Below are positions 54,820-64,000 of a stretch of DNA of 64,000 nucleotides, in pieces. Location of the stretch: assembly GCA_029959085.1 (NCBI GenBank), contig JARWIR010000008.1, positions 8,866,001-8,930,000 of the forward strand. The letters run 5' to 3'. This stretch comes from Nemophila menziesii (taxonomy: Eukaryota; Streptophyta; Magnoliopsida; Boraginales; Hydrophyllaceae). The position numbers and the translations under genes were made by a program. The notes under the pieces are model-generated. The model had not been told where the DNA came from. It searched no databases and saw nothing but the letters and a program-made list of their open reading frames with translations. Positions within the stretch are counted from its first letter, which is position 1. Every line of letters begins with the position of its first letter.

Positions 54820-56650
54820 TGGTGGGTCCTAGGGTGTGATAAAATTAAGCGATAACATAAAGGATCCACAGACCGCAAGTGTACGGGTCGTCTAAGTAAT
54901 AATCCAATAACTGGATTTCGTTATTAGGGAAGGATAGTTATGACAATGGTATTAATCAGATAAGTAGAGATAATTGCTAAAATAGAAAAGTAAAATATAA
55001 AGATATTTGTTTGGTTTTAAATTATAACAAAGGATGCAGTAAAATAAATTAACAAAATGATTACCTGAAAAGAGATAGTGAAAGTAGATAAGTGTGGACG
55101 CAGATATGAGAGATGTACTTGAGTCTCGTAAGGGATTCACCTAGATCTATATAATCAATGCTTCTGTTTAAGGGCTAAACTGGTATTTATGTACTAGTCG
55201 GGACTCTAATATCTCCTAATCCCCGTCAGGGTGGACTTAGGAGCTACCCTATGGTATTACAAACCCTGTCACGACGATTATACCTACTTTCGAATGTCTG
55301 CGTGGTTAGTCAAGCATGTTAGGATCATTGACGAACACCACACGTCTAATAACCTAGGTCCGTAATTAAACCCCCGTCAAGGTGATCACTTCGCCACTAA
55401 AGTGAATAGCCTAAGTACTATAACCTACCCTTGATTCATGACGTCAAAAATAGTAAATAAATTCACGATAATGGTCAATACAAAATACCTAGCTTAAATT
55501 AAATCACAAAATCTCAAATTCAGAAAAACATTAACTAAATAGATTAGGGCTTAACCCATAAATACGATTCTCAAGTACTTACGAAATTAACTCATTTCAA
55601 ACTAATAATTGAAAGGAAATTAATAGTATACATAATTCCTAAAACAGAAATAAAATAAAGAAAAACCTAATTAAAGGAATTAAAAAAACTGTTGTTTGGG
55701 AAGAAAGAATTATACAGCTCCTGCTCTTGCTCTTTTTTTTTTTCGATGTATGGGTGTCCGGGCCAGCTTACGCGCACCACGACTAATCCCATAGGAAATA
55801 TGCACGCCTCCTCATGCATACTCCCACTTAATCAGAACTAGGTTACCCATGTTCAGGGGGGAGACTCGAACCATGCACCCCTTGCTTACCCCCTTTAAGG
55901 GCTCAAGAAATAACACGGCTGAGATGATTCGAACCCTGTACCTCCTAGTTGAGAGACAGGATCCTGGCCACTGAGCTAGTCCCAGTGGTTTCCTGCTCTT
56001 GCTTCTGCCTCTTGATACTCTCTCTAGGGATGATTTAATTTGAAGAATAATTGAGAGGTTCTGAATAATGAGGTGTAAAAGGGATTATATAGATGGTGAA
56101 AATGGGATTAGGTCTAATATTTGACTTAATTAAGTAATTAAAAGCCCAAGTCCAATTGGTAATTCCCGTAACTACTTTACACACTACACTAAAACAGCCG
56201 TAACTTTTGCGTCTTAAGTCCAAATCACCCGATCCAGTCCTCAATTCTTGCTAAATGAAAGGCACAACTTTATCTTTCAGGCCTCCAGGCCTAAATCAGT
56301 GTCGATGTTGCTCGAAATCATCAATTAGTAACAGCTATCCAGATTTTCATCTCTTTTAGTCAACTCTTCGGGTGATTTTTTCTCACTTTTGACCTCTCCG
56401 CTTAATCTAAGACTTTAATTGTCACTTATGCTCCTTATCTTGGTGCTCCATAGCATCCATGTACCTAAGAACTTTATACTAAAATCAAACAAATTAACGC
56501 AAAAAAGCTCTAAAAATGCAAATAACATAATTCCAAGGGGAGAAAGTGCAATATATTAAAATAATTATAAAATTCTATCAAATAAGTCTATATTACACCT
56601 AAAATGATGTCTCCTAAGGGCATGTATTTATCACAAAATGGGATACATCA
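54820..56650 (-). repeat. 5' LTR of element D (contains SINE)
   Basis: 1831 bp including the SINE and its duplication; 1559 bp without. Minus strand TGATGTATCC at 56650 (one change), GGACCCACCA at 54820. Inner inverted motif 56605-56614. Confidence 0.9.
55719..56003 (-). mobile_element. tRNA-derived SINE
   Basis: Body 55732-55990 (259 bp), minus strand. RNA polymerase III promoter boxes: A box TAGCTCAGTGG (55978-55968) and B box GGTTCGAATC (55935-55926), about 33 bases apart. A second B-like GGTTCGAGTC (about 55870) suggests a composite body. It ends in an A-run (plus-strand T-run at 55733-55743). Flanked by TCCTGCTCTTGCT at 55719-55731 and 55991-56003. Conserved 3' words GTGCGCGTAAGCTGGCCCGG. 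Not a tRNA gene: no cloverleaf 3' half. Confidence 0.92.
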
Positions 56651-56655
56651 TTATC

Positions 56656-57573
56656 ATTTAATATTTCTAACGATATATTGTTTTTAAAGAAGTCATGTAC
56701 TGTGTGAAACACATCCCATTTAATAATATCCCATAATTCGTGATAAAACTTATCGTTCAGGTTGTTTGGTCCATGAGCTTTTGCGGGTGACATATAAAAG
56801 CCCTCTTTTTAGACCTCATCCATAGTCGGTGATTTTATTAATTTAATATTAATTTGATATATGACTTTTCCCGAAACCAATTCTTTTTCTTCTTCTATCA
56901 CGTGGTCACTTATTCCTTAAAAAAGTACAGAGTAGAAATCTTTAAAATAAGAGTGTGTTTTCGATTCATCTTCTTTCCACGTCCCGTTATTGTATTTGAT
57001 ACGCATAATTCTATTACCGTTTCCTCTTTGTAATGTTTATATAAAGTTTTTTTTTGTATTTTTATCTCCGCAATTAAGTTAGAGTTGTCTTACTCTATCT
57101 ACCCAGTATTATTCTTCACATTTGTACGCTCGTTTTATTTGGTGTCGAATCTCCTATTCCTCTATATGCAGGGTAGGTGTTGGGGTTTGGTTGATAATCT
57201 CGATTAATATTTCTTGAAGTTGTTTGATTAATATATCATGGTTTTTAAGGTTTGCCTGCTCCAATCTTTTAGTTTTGTTATAGTCACAACTCTTTTATCC
57301 AAAAATATGTCCAGAGATTCTTGTGTTCCAGGGTCACCCCACATATTTTTAACCACATATGTGCATTGTTCAACTAGATTCAAATCTAAACACTTTTTGG
57401 CCTTGCCTCATGGATGGTTCATACTATATAATTAAATATGAGTGATCAGATCCAATTGTTGGTGGAACGAACATCTAAGAATTTGAAAACCTGTGTACCA
57501 CTCATGTGATGACACGAACAACCAATCGAGTTTTTCCTTGGCGAGATCATTATTAGTTGAGATAATTACACCT
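56656..57573 (-). pseudogene. Endonuclease end and pre-RT linker of LINE2
   Basis: Minus-strand translation: KEKLDWLFVSSHEWYTGF (APE endonuclease, like RLDRVLVS..W), QLDLITH (decayed SDH), then the linker and SPTMDEV, YMSPAKAHGPNNLNDKFYHE and WDIIKWDVFHTV. Stops and shifts throughout. The frame continues at 49392 after element D. Confidence 0.75.
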
Positions 57574-57924
57574 AAGGTCTTGATCACACCCCCCTCTTCA
57601 AGATGGGGACCCGGCCTAGAGCCTCTTCTTACTAAAGACCTCAGAAAGTTTTTAACACATGAACCCCAAATCCCCTGTTACCTTTTTACCCTTTTAGATT
57701 CATATATATACTAACATTACATGTTTATACGTGAATCATTTCTATACCAAAAGCTCTCTCCTCTCTTCTCTCTCATAAACCCTAGCCATAGCCACCATAG
57801 CCACCACCACCTCCCTCATTAACCTAAAACCGCACCTCCACCATAAAACCGCCGCCACCACCATAAAACCGCCACACCTGCAAAGGTGAGCTCACCAGAC
57901 AACCATCGCCACTGAGGGAGGCTC

Positions 57925-58290
57925 CGTTCGAAGATGAAGTAGCTGAAGGACCACCGTTCGAGGCTGAAGAACGCCGTTCGAGGCTGGAGAACGCCGTTCG
58001 AAGGGTTGCCGCGTCTTCTACACCAACAAGAACGGTCGCAGCTCGCCGGAAGTTTCGCCAGTCCAGCAGCACCGCCAAGGGCCCACTTGTCCTTGATCTT
58101 CACCTGTGTTAGATCCGAAGCTTTTTGCTGCAGATTCGAAGCTCCGTTTTGCTGCAGGTTCGAAGCTCCGTTTTGATTTCAAATAGTGACAACCATCGCG
58201 AGTTTGCTGCAGATTCGAAGCTCCGTTTTGCTGCAGTGATCGTGCTTCGCCGGGGTGCTGCAGTGGTTGTGCTTCGCCGGAGGTAGGGTT
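57925..58290. repeat. TTCGAAGCTCCG minisatellite
   Basis: Variants of GTTCGAGGCTGAAGAACGCC (about 57950-58000) and GCTGCAGATTCGAAGCTCCG (58128-58240, three to four copies). Overlapping ORFs on the minus strand are repeat translations. Confidence 0.85.
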
Positions 58291-58604
58291 TGTTGTTACT
58301 ATTGTTGCAGTGGTGTTGTGATTTGCGGTGGTGGTGTTGTATATGGTGGTGGTGTGTATGGTGTTTTGGTGGTGAAGGCGTTTCACGCGTGAAGCTAATG
58401 CTTTTTTTTTTTTTTTTTTTTTAGTTTAAAATGGTTGACCAGATCTAGATCTGGTCAAACCAAATAGATTTCTATTTTTTTTTACCTTTGTAATAGAATA
58501 TGTATATTTGCTTTTTTTTAAATAATACTGAATAATTTTATTTTTTTAAGTATTTCTGATTATACTCTTTATTTGTTTTATGTTTAATGGTAGTACCCCC
58601 AAAT

Positions 58605-58970
58605 TTTAAGAGTACTCTGAGAATTTCTCAGAGTACTCCGAGAATTTCTTAGAGTACTCCGAGAATTTCTTAGAGTACTCCGAATTTTTCTTAGAGTACT
58701 CTACACTTTATACAGTACTCTGCGTTTTTCTGGCAGCCGGAGGTAGGTGGTCGGATTTTTAGAATATCCAGTAAAATATATAGAGTACTCTATGTTTTTC
58801 TCAGAGTACTCTATGTTTTTCTCAGAATACTCTATGTTTTTTTCCGGTGACTGGTGGTCGGAGGTCGGTGGTGGAGGTCGGTGGTGGAGGTCGGTGGTCG
58901 GACGTCGGAGGTCGGTGGTCGGTGGTAGGTGGTCGGTGGTAGGAGGTTGGAGGTAGGTGGATAGTGGTAG
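58605..58970. repeat. AGAGTACTC and GGTCGGTGG minisatellites
   Basis: About 23-bp units TTTCTTAGAGTACTCCGAGA (58608-58700), related AGAGTACTCTATGTTTTTCT units (58775-58845), then a GGTGGTCGGAGGTC array (58850-58965). Confidence 0.9.
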
Positions 58971-59118
58971 AGGAGAGAGAAAGAGTGACATCACACCTTT
59001 TTGTCTTTTAGTGATAGTAAGGGTAGGAAAGACAATTGTCAAAATTCAGGTCCCTAAGAAGAATGTCATTTAAGAAACTACTCTATAGAGAAGACAATTT
59101 GTCTCCAAGACCCTATAT

Positions 59119-59720
59119 ATAATTCACCCTTATTAGTTCGCCGGTTAGTCCAAGTATAGAAATAACCATATAAATGTAATTTAATTTGACTAACATTATA
59201 TAAGAAGTTCTTGAATTCCAAAATGTGTTTTTATTAGCGGGTTGTAAACTATATATCTCATTAATATTTAGAATGTCATTAAAGTTGCCAATTATAATGC
59301 AAGATTCAATAATATTAGTTTTCCATGATGTTAATTCATCCCCTAAACTAATGTGTTATTCAAAATTGTTGGTAATATGAACACACACCATAAAATACGG
59401 GAAACATATATCCTTAAAGTGCAAAATAACATGGTACTTACTAGAGCTTACAATACTAATATTGATAAAAGCCTACCAAATCACCAAAATTCCCCTAAGT
59501 GGTTCGCAACACCCGTAGGGTCTTGAACAAAAGCGTTTTCTTATTTAATTTTTTTGATTATGGAATGAGAACCCGGCACACATAGCATAGTCTTAAAAAC
59601 ACGCGACATCTGGCTTGAATTTTCCCAAAACGAACTTGACCATCGATATTGTCAGTGGGGTGGGGGGTGAATACCCTGACAGTTCCACACACAAGTCGTC
59701 ATTTAAATTTTGTGGTATCA
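59119..59720 (-). pseudogene. Endonuclease start of LINE2
   Basis: Minus strand WNCQGIHPP (typical first motif of plant LINE endonuclease), then after shifts CIIIGNFNDILNINEIYSLQ (like GDFNEIL...EK, Asp kept) and MVISILGLTGELIR. Interrupted by candidate Mutator-like element 3 at 59118. Confidence 0.7.
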
Positions 59721-60437
59721 ACAGAGGGTGACCGCGTTCCTTCAGAAAGTCTCTTGTAACACCTTTTTCATGAATAGCCACATGATCACTAATCCACCTT
59801 CACTTATTGAGTCCTTGCTTCTAATCTTGAAATCCCCATCTTCACCACTGAACACATTTAAAGGATCCTCCTCTTCAGGATCATCCTCAGAGTTATTTTA
59901 TCAAACATGATGATAATTCTCATCTCCGAAATCATCTAATTCAATATCCGACAACTCTAGAAAACCATATCGAAGATCATTATCATCTTCGGACAAGTCA
60001 CTTTCATCCGTCTCCATTCTAACTTCATTTGTCCTTATTCCTTTAACCTAAACATCCCCTCATTAATATTCATTAATTCGTTCCTACCTTTGAATTTTTC
60101 CATATAAGACAGCCTTATTTTTATTTCATTCTTTTTACAAATTCAAAAAAGACCGTCCTCGCTTCCCTCCGTAGCACTTTGACCCGTCCCTTTATAATTC
60201 ATTCTAAATATGTCTTCCCCGCTTCTTTAGTTTGACACAATCATCGTAGGTATAATTTTGTTCTGAGCAAATCCAGACCACCTCAGCTCTCATCCTTCTT
60301 GTTGAATTTATCATAAGCCTCACCCCTCATATCATCTTGGATATTCGTATATCCTTGATGTTGCCGAAACATGCCTCTCCTCTATGCTTCTTGTAGAACT
60401 TCATGTAATAACCTTGTACCTCTTAAATCTCGAGACT
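59721..60437 (-). pseudogene. ORF1 3' part of LINE2 (acidic region)
   Basis: Minus strand around 60015-59903 reads METDESDLSEDDNDLRYGFL, then ELSDIELDDFGDENYHH, an acidic tract common near the end of plant LINE ORF1. The rest is degraded. Confidence 0.5.
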
Positions 60438-61019
60438 CTCCTCCATAGGGGAGAGCACGGGTCGGTTTTACCCGGTTTTGAGGTTAGGGTAAACCAAGGG
60501 TAATATATTTCGGTTTAAGGAATTGCTTAGGTAACCCAAGGATAGGGTAAAAAAAGTTTACCCTCGGGTTACCTTTCGGTTTACCCACGTTAGTCACCAT
60601 TAGTCAAAAAAAAATTAATGCATAAAATAGTTTATAATAATGACAAAATCTGAAAAGACCGGTACTATTATATCTCTTAAGATCAAAGTTACAATTTTGA
60701 CATTACAAATCAAGAAGTAGTGAATCGAATACTCAAAATAAGTTATGCATGTTTGAAATATTCAAGAAGCCAAATGAAAAGATTCCTCTAATATGCATGT
60801 TTTGTATTTCTTTTTATATTATACGGTTTTTCGGTTTGGGTATACCCAACACAATAGCTTGGGTAATATATAGGTAAAATATATTGACCCGAAAAATCAT
60901 AAGGTAACTCGATGGGTAAGGTTGACCTTGGTAAAATTAATATATATTTTAGATCGGTTTGGTTAAAATTAACTTTGTTTTTTAGTTTTGTTAAAATTCT
61001 GCTCACACCTACTCCTCCA
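60438..61019. mobile_element. hAT-type MITE in LINE2
   Basis: Element 60446-61011 (566 bp) flanked by CTCCTCCA at 60438-60445 and 61012-61019. Ends TAGGGGAGAGCACGGGTCGG and, reversed, TAGGTGTGAGCAG, the common plant hAT end pattern. The interior has GGGTAA/TTACCC words and no coding. Confidence 0.92.
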
Positions 61020-61870
61020 TCATATCTTTGATCTTTGTGTGATTTTATTCACCTATCACGATTAGCCACCAAGACTCTATTTCCTCCCCTAGCCTCGTGA
61101 CTAGAATGGCCGCTTCCTCCTCGAGATGTGTTACCCGAGTTACCAGGTGGATATTAATCTTTCCTGTTCCATTTATAAACATGTAAAGGTTTAGAAAAAC
61201 CTCTGCGAATCTTCTTTCATATACCATAAAGTGGTTGTGAATGAGGATGCTTCACAATATTATCGACACTCCACGTAACTTTCCTCAATTCATCTGTATC
61301 CTCCAAACCCTTATTTGGTGGAATACTCAACTAGTGTATGTGACAAATACACACACATGCAAAGCATATAATACCAACATGTTCATACTGAAAATTATCC
61401 CAAACATCTCCATCTTTCTGCTTAAGATAGGTGCTAGCTAGAAGGGGTTGTTTAATATTAAACCTCACTCGAAAGGAAGGTCCTCAATATCCTCAATGAC
61501 AACCTCCGGGAATCGATATCCTCGAGTTTAAAGAAACACGTAACGAGAAACACTATTGTTTCTACAGTATTCTGTATAAATGTCCACACTTTAACTTGCA
61601 CCCAGATTGATGAATAATCGATATGATCATCATTAAACCTAATGAAATATGGACATTGGTTTATGCTGACATGCATTCCAATAAAACTCCCCGGTTTAAG
61701 GTTCCATAGGCGATTAAACTGATCATCTTCCTAGAACTCAAGCTTAAAGATGTTCTTTTGAATCTCAATTACCCTCAAGTCTCCTTCCACGCACCACCCT
61801 CTCTCAAATGCTTCTGAAAACCGATGGGAAAAAGTACTTAAATATCTAATGATGTATCTTTTTTTGGAAC
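61020..61870 (-). pseudogene. ORF1 5' part of LINE2 (nucleic-acid binding protein)
   Basis: Minus-strand frames FSEAFERGWCVEGDLRVIEI, SSIWVQVKVWTFIQN and YEHVGIICFACVCICHIH follow the order of plant LINE ORF1 (DUF4283-like domain, then W(V)Q motif, then a CCHC knuckle with normal form CFxCGxIGHxxxxC). Open pieces: 61676-61458 and 61227-61045. The 5' end of the LINE is near a T-run at about 61860-61870; the 5' untranslated region is not recognised. Confidence 0.62.
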
Positions 61871-62705
61871 ACTGATTTATATAGAATGAGCATGGTTACA
61901 ATTAAAAACCAGAACCATGGTAATCATGTAGATAAAAGAATCAATTATATATAATCGTTAGGTTATTGTTAAATAAAAAAAAAATCGAATAACTATATAT
62001 TCTTTAGATTTTATAATATTATAGGTAATTTGTTTTTTATTTCAAAATCTAAAAAAAATTATAAATTGATTTAACAAATTAAATAATAAATATCTAACTC
62101 AATCAAAGACCAACACAATTATGTATGTATTTTGGAGTTCATTTGGTATATGTATGGTCTTATTTTAGAAAAATTTAATATACCTATAAAATTATCTTTT
62201 GGTTATGGTTAAAAAACAGTAGACCGTTTAGAAAACCTAAATCTAATGGTTAAAAATTGTTAAACCTATAGATAAAACCTGTTACTTCTTGGTTTTATGA
62301 AAAATAAATGGTTATAGTTACGGGTATTGATATTTTTGCAGTTGATCGAACCGTTGTGATCCCTAAATTTATATATAGGAGTTAAGAAAGATAACATATT
62401 ATACCTATGGTTATAATATTATGGTCCCCATTTAATTCATGAAAATATTATTTATTTTCAGAAAATAGTTCTTTTTTTCTTTTTAATATTTTCATAAAAA
62501 AATTTTGGATGTGAACAAAATTTTGTTTAAAAAAAATAAAATTTAGAAAATTGTTTGGATTCTCCTATTTCTAATATTATTTTTTTGAACATACTTTTAT
62601 CTATTTTTTCCCTATGTTGTCATTTTATATGCCACAATGCCACAAATGTGGATGTACCAAATCCGAAAGCTTGCAAGGATTTCTTTAACAATTGTGTCTT
62701 CCGAG
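61871..62705. other. AT-rich segment without recognisable features
   Basis: Words like GTTAAAAA..CTATAGATAAAACC recur weakly around 62200-62290, but no terminal repeats or ORFs could be paired. Confidence 0.4.
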
Positions 62706-62895
62706 GTGTGATGTAAAATATCACTAGGGGAAGTATCTTTAGCAAGTGTACGAGTCATCTAAAGTAGAGAAAAAGTAATTTAGCTCTACATTCAATTATT
62801 CGTTGTTAAACAAAAGACAGAAAAAGTAAAGATTATTGTTTTTGTTTTTATTAAGAAACTACTAACCTATTAAATTAAAATAGCGATTAACTAAA
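62706..62895 (-). repeat. Degenerate Athila-type LTR end fragment
   Basis: Plus-strand GATGTAAAATATCAC, GCAAGTGTACGAGTCATCTA and AGTAAAGATTATTGTTTTTG resemble the first 200 bases of the D LTR (plus orientation). No clear terminus. It joins the integrase fragment of G abruptly, in opposite orientation. Confidence 0.5.
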
Positions 62896-63180
62896 AGATG
62901 ATAATCGTATTCGTGAAAAGAGGTTTGAAGTTGGACAAAGGGTCCTGAAATATAACTCCAAGTTCAGTAACTATTCGAGTAAGTTGAGATCGAAATGGTC
63001 TGGTCCTTACATTGTGACCAAGGTTACGCCTCATGGAGCCATAGAGATTGAACATCCAATCGAGCACCGCACCTTTATGGTGAATGGTCATCGATTGAAG
63101 ATTTATCACGGAGGCGAGGATATCATGCGCTCGGAAGATCCACATCCCAGAGAGTTCATGTACCTCTTCGAAGCTCCTTA
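62896..63180 (+). pseudogene. Integrase C-terminal fragment of element G
   Basis: Reads [39 protein letters not shown] and [17 protein letters not shown], ending MYLFEAP and a stop. Nearly the same as residues 240-334 of the element A integrase. The catalytic core is absent, so it is a fragment. Confidence 0.85.
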
Positions 63181-63409
63181 GAAGCGAGAGGTAACCCGTC
63201 GAGCTTAACAAAATTAAACAAAATCCATTTCAATTGTATAATAGTTTAATTGCTTTCATGTTTTAAATTTGTAGTGTAAATTAGAGTAATTGTTGTTTAT
63301 TAGTGTTTGATTTTAAGAAATGAGAAATTTTGGTGTTTTGATGATTTCGGGAGTATAAGGGTCGTGAGTTTGGGGTTCATAAGTTGAAAAACGAAGATAA
63401 ATGGGTTGC
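63181..63409 (+). other. Post-integrase segment of element G
   Basis: Contains GGTAACCCGTCGAGCTTAAC and GTGAGTTTGGGGTTC (63363-63377), as in element A. Confidence 0.5.
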
Positions 63410-63800
63410 AAAACAGGAGCAAACCGGGAACCCAGTTTTTGCAAACCGGGAACCTGGTGAGCAACTGTTGACCAACCCTTTACACGCAAGAAGTTGCATT
63501 TGGAATCGCGCCTGTCGACAACAACCAAGGAATCCAGTTTTCAGCTGATCGAAAACCCAGTTTCAAGCGCTGTAGGTCCCCAAACTCTCTAACCTGTGCG
63601 GTGGAGACGCAAGCCACGTTGTGTTTGAGTTCGCGCTCGTCGATGACAACCGGGAACCCGGTCTCAAAGAGAAACTCTTTGACCTGTGCGGTGGAGACGC
63701 AAGGTCAAAGTTGCGTCCAGGTTAAAAAAAAGGGGAAATTTGCGCGAGTCAGCGACGCAAACCGAGAACCAGGTCGTCACTAACCGGGAACCCGGTTGCG
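63410..63800 (+). repeat. GC-rich palindrome array of element G
   Basis: ACCGGGAACCCGGT exact at 63649-63662 and 63783-63796; variants at 63423-63436, 63445-63458 and 63761-63774. Two longer units share CTGTGCGGTGGAGACGCAAG (about 63594-63613 and 63684-63703). Confidence 0.88.
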
Positions 63801-64000
63801 CAACAGAAGAGGCGGTTTTGACTTAATTTAACCTATATTTCTTGCCTCCTTCCACAAGCCATACCGATTTCAAGCTCCATACAAATGCGATAATCATCAT
63901 CAAAACACCCCAAAATCATCAAATCTTCTCCTTAAATATCACATAAACACACAATCCACTTACAATCCATCCAAAACACCAATACTTTTCAACTTTTTCC
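63801..64000 (+). other. Leader after the array in element G
   Basis: TTTAACCTATATTTC (63827-63841) directly follows the array, then a CA-rich leader. No ATG of the env-like ORF before the window end. Confidence 0.45.

Larger units (their letters stand above)
49388..56655 (-). mobile_element. Element D: Athila-related non-autonomous element inserted in LINE2
   Basis: 49393-56650, minus strand, with 5' LTR 56650-54820, primer site 54813-54796, an unrecognised ORF region, GC-rich spacer, small ORF, long 3' region, polypurine tract 50985-50972 and 3' LTR 50971-49393. Flanks GTATC (49388-49392) and TTATC (56651-56655) are a 5-bp duplication with one change. It has no recognisable gag, RT or integrase. 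A SINE and a hAT MITE inserted later. Confidence 0.88.
57562..59130. mobile_element. Candidate non-autonomous Mutator-like element 3 in LINE2
   Basis: About 57574-59118 lies inside the LINE2 endonuclease. Flanks ATAATTACACCT (57562-57573) and ATAATTCACCCT (59119-59130) look like a 10-12 bp target duplication with small changes. Ends AAGGTCTTGATC and, reversed, ATATAGGGTCTTGG. The interior has TATATATA, a CT-rich stretch, an AAACCCTAG box (57777), a GC-rich core and several minisatellites. No transposase. Confidence 0.6.
46650..61870 (-). mobile_element. LINE2: near full-length L1-type LINE split by three insertions
   Basis: On the minus strand pieces lie at 61870-61020 and 60437-59119 (ORF1, endonuclease start), 57573-56651 (endonuclease end, pre-RT) and 49392-46650 (RT, zf-RVT, RNase H). 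They are separated by a hAT MITE, a Mutator-like candidate and element D. Joined at the duplicated target sites the frames line up, which supports one original element of roughly 5.8 kb. All ORFs are now broken. Confidence 0.8.
62896..64000 (+). mobile_element. Element G: 5'-truncated Athila-type element, continues beyond the window
   Basis: Starts inside the integrase C-terminus and runs through the post-integrase segment, a GC-rich palindrome array and a leader; the env-like ORF is expected just after 64000. Close to element A in sequence. Confidence 0.8.

Noticed and set aside
55926..55978. Possible tRNA gene (A and B boxes)
   Set aside because: No acceptor stem or full cloverleaf; A-tail and 13-bp target duplication show a SINE.
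57819..58386. Three overlapping ORFs rich in Ala, Thr and Ser
   Set aside because: Minisatellite translation inside a DNA-element candidate; no conserved motif.

Overview
The window is repeat-rich, AT-rich nuclear DNA of a flowering plant, most likely a eudicot. It shows LTR retrotransposons with tRNA-Asp primer sites, plant L1-type LINEs with a C-terminal RNase H, hAT- and Mutator-like non-autonomous DNA elements, a tRNA-derived SINE and many microsatellites. I see no convincing host protein gene, rRNA, tRNA gene or CRISPR array. Almost every long ORF is a retroelement fragment, a shadow of one, or a translated tandem repeat. The layout looks like heterochromatin built by successive nested insertions. 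I name the elements A-E, G, T and T' for reference.

Left part (1-29300). Element A (1-9371, minus strand) is the most complete Athila-type Ty3/gypsy element: 5' LTR, primer site, gag, protease, RT, RNase H, integrase, a GC-rich spacer and the start of the extra 'env-like' ORF; its 3' LTR lies outside the window. It was inserted into T, a Tat-type Ty3/gypsy remnant on the minus strand (9372-11408, 14600-15458, 17153-17788). T was also cut by two solo LTRs (11409-14594 minus, 15459-17152 plus) and by element E (17789-24035, minus). The first solo LTR itself holds a Ty1/copia-type solo LTR (11892-13296). LINE1 (24036-27015, minus) interrupts or truncates the gag of E. A second Tat-type gag-protease remnant, T' (27620-29300, plus), follows.

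Middle (29301-46650). Element B (29301-31810 and 38594-40040, plus) is a decayed Athila-type element. Its gag holds element C (31811-38588, plus), which has both LTRs, primer site, polypurine tract and a perfect 5-bp target duplication, but whose interior is a deletion derivative. A LINE 3' fragment (40383-41075), three promoter-like Mutator-type candidates (41914-43144, 44272-45830, 57574-59118) and a long-inverted-repeat MITE (43847-44264) follow.

Right part (46650-64000). LINE2 (minus) extends from about 61870 to 46650. It is split by element D (49393-56650, minus), by one Mutator-type candidate and by a hAT MITE (60446-61011). Element D carries a second hAT MITE (51990-52427) and a SINE (55732-55990). 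The window ends in G, another Athila-type 3' half on the plus strand.

The most interesting signals are in noncoding parts of the Athila-type elements. Between integrase and the env-like ORF lie arrays of GC-rich palindromes followed by a conserved TTAACCTA-type anchor and a TATA-like sequence. The same palindrome variants, about 100 bp upstream of a TATA box, occur in the unrelated copia-type LTR. The polypurine motif GAGTTTGGGGT is repeated at up to five collinear places per element. Every LTR start carries an inverted repeat of its own terminal 9-10 bp. One 245-bp insertion is an LTR 5' fragment with a clean 5-bp target duplication.
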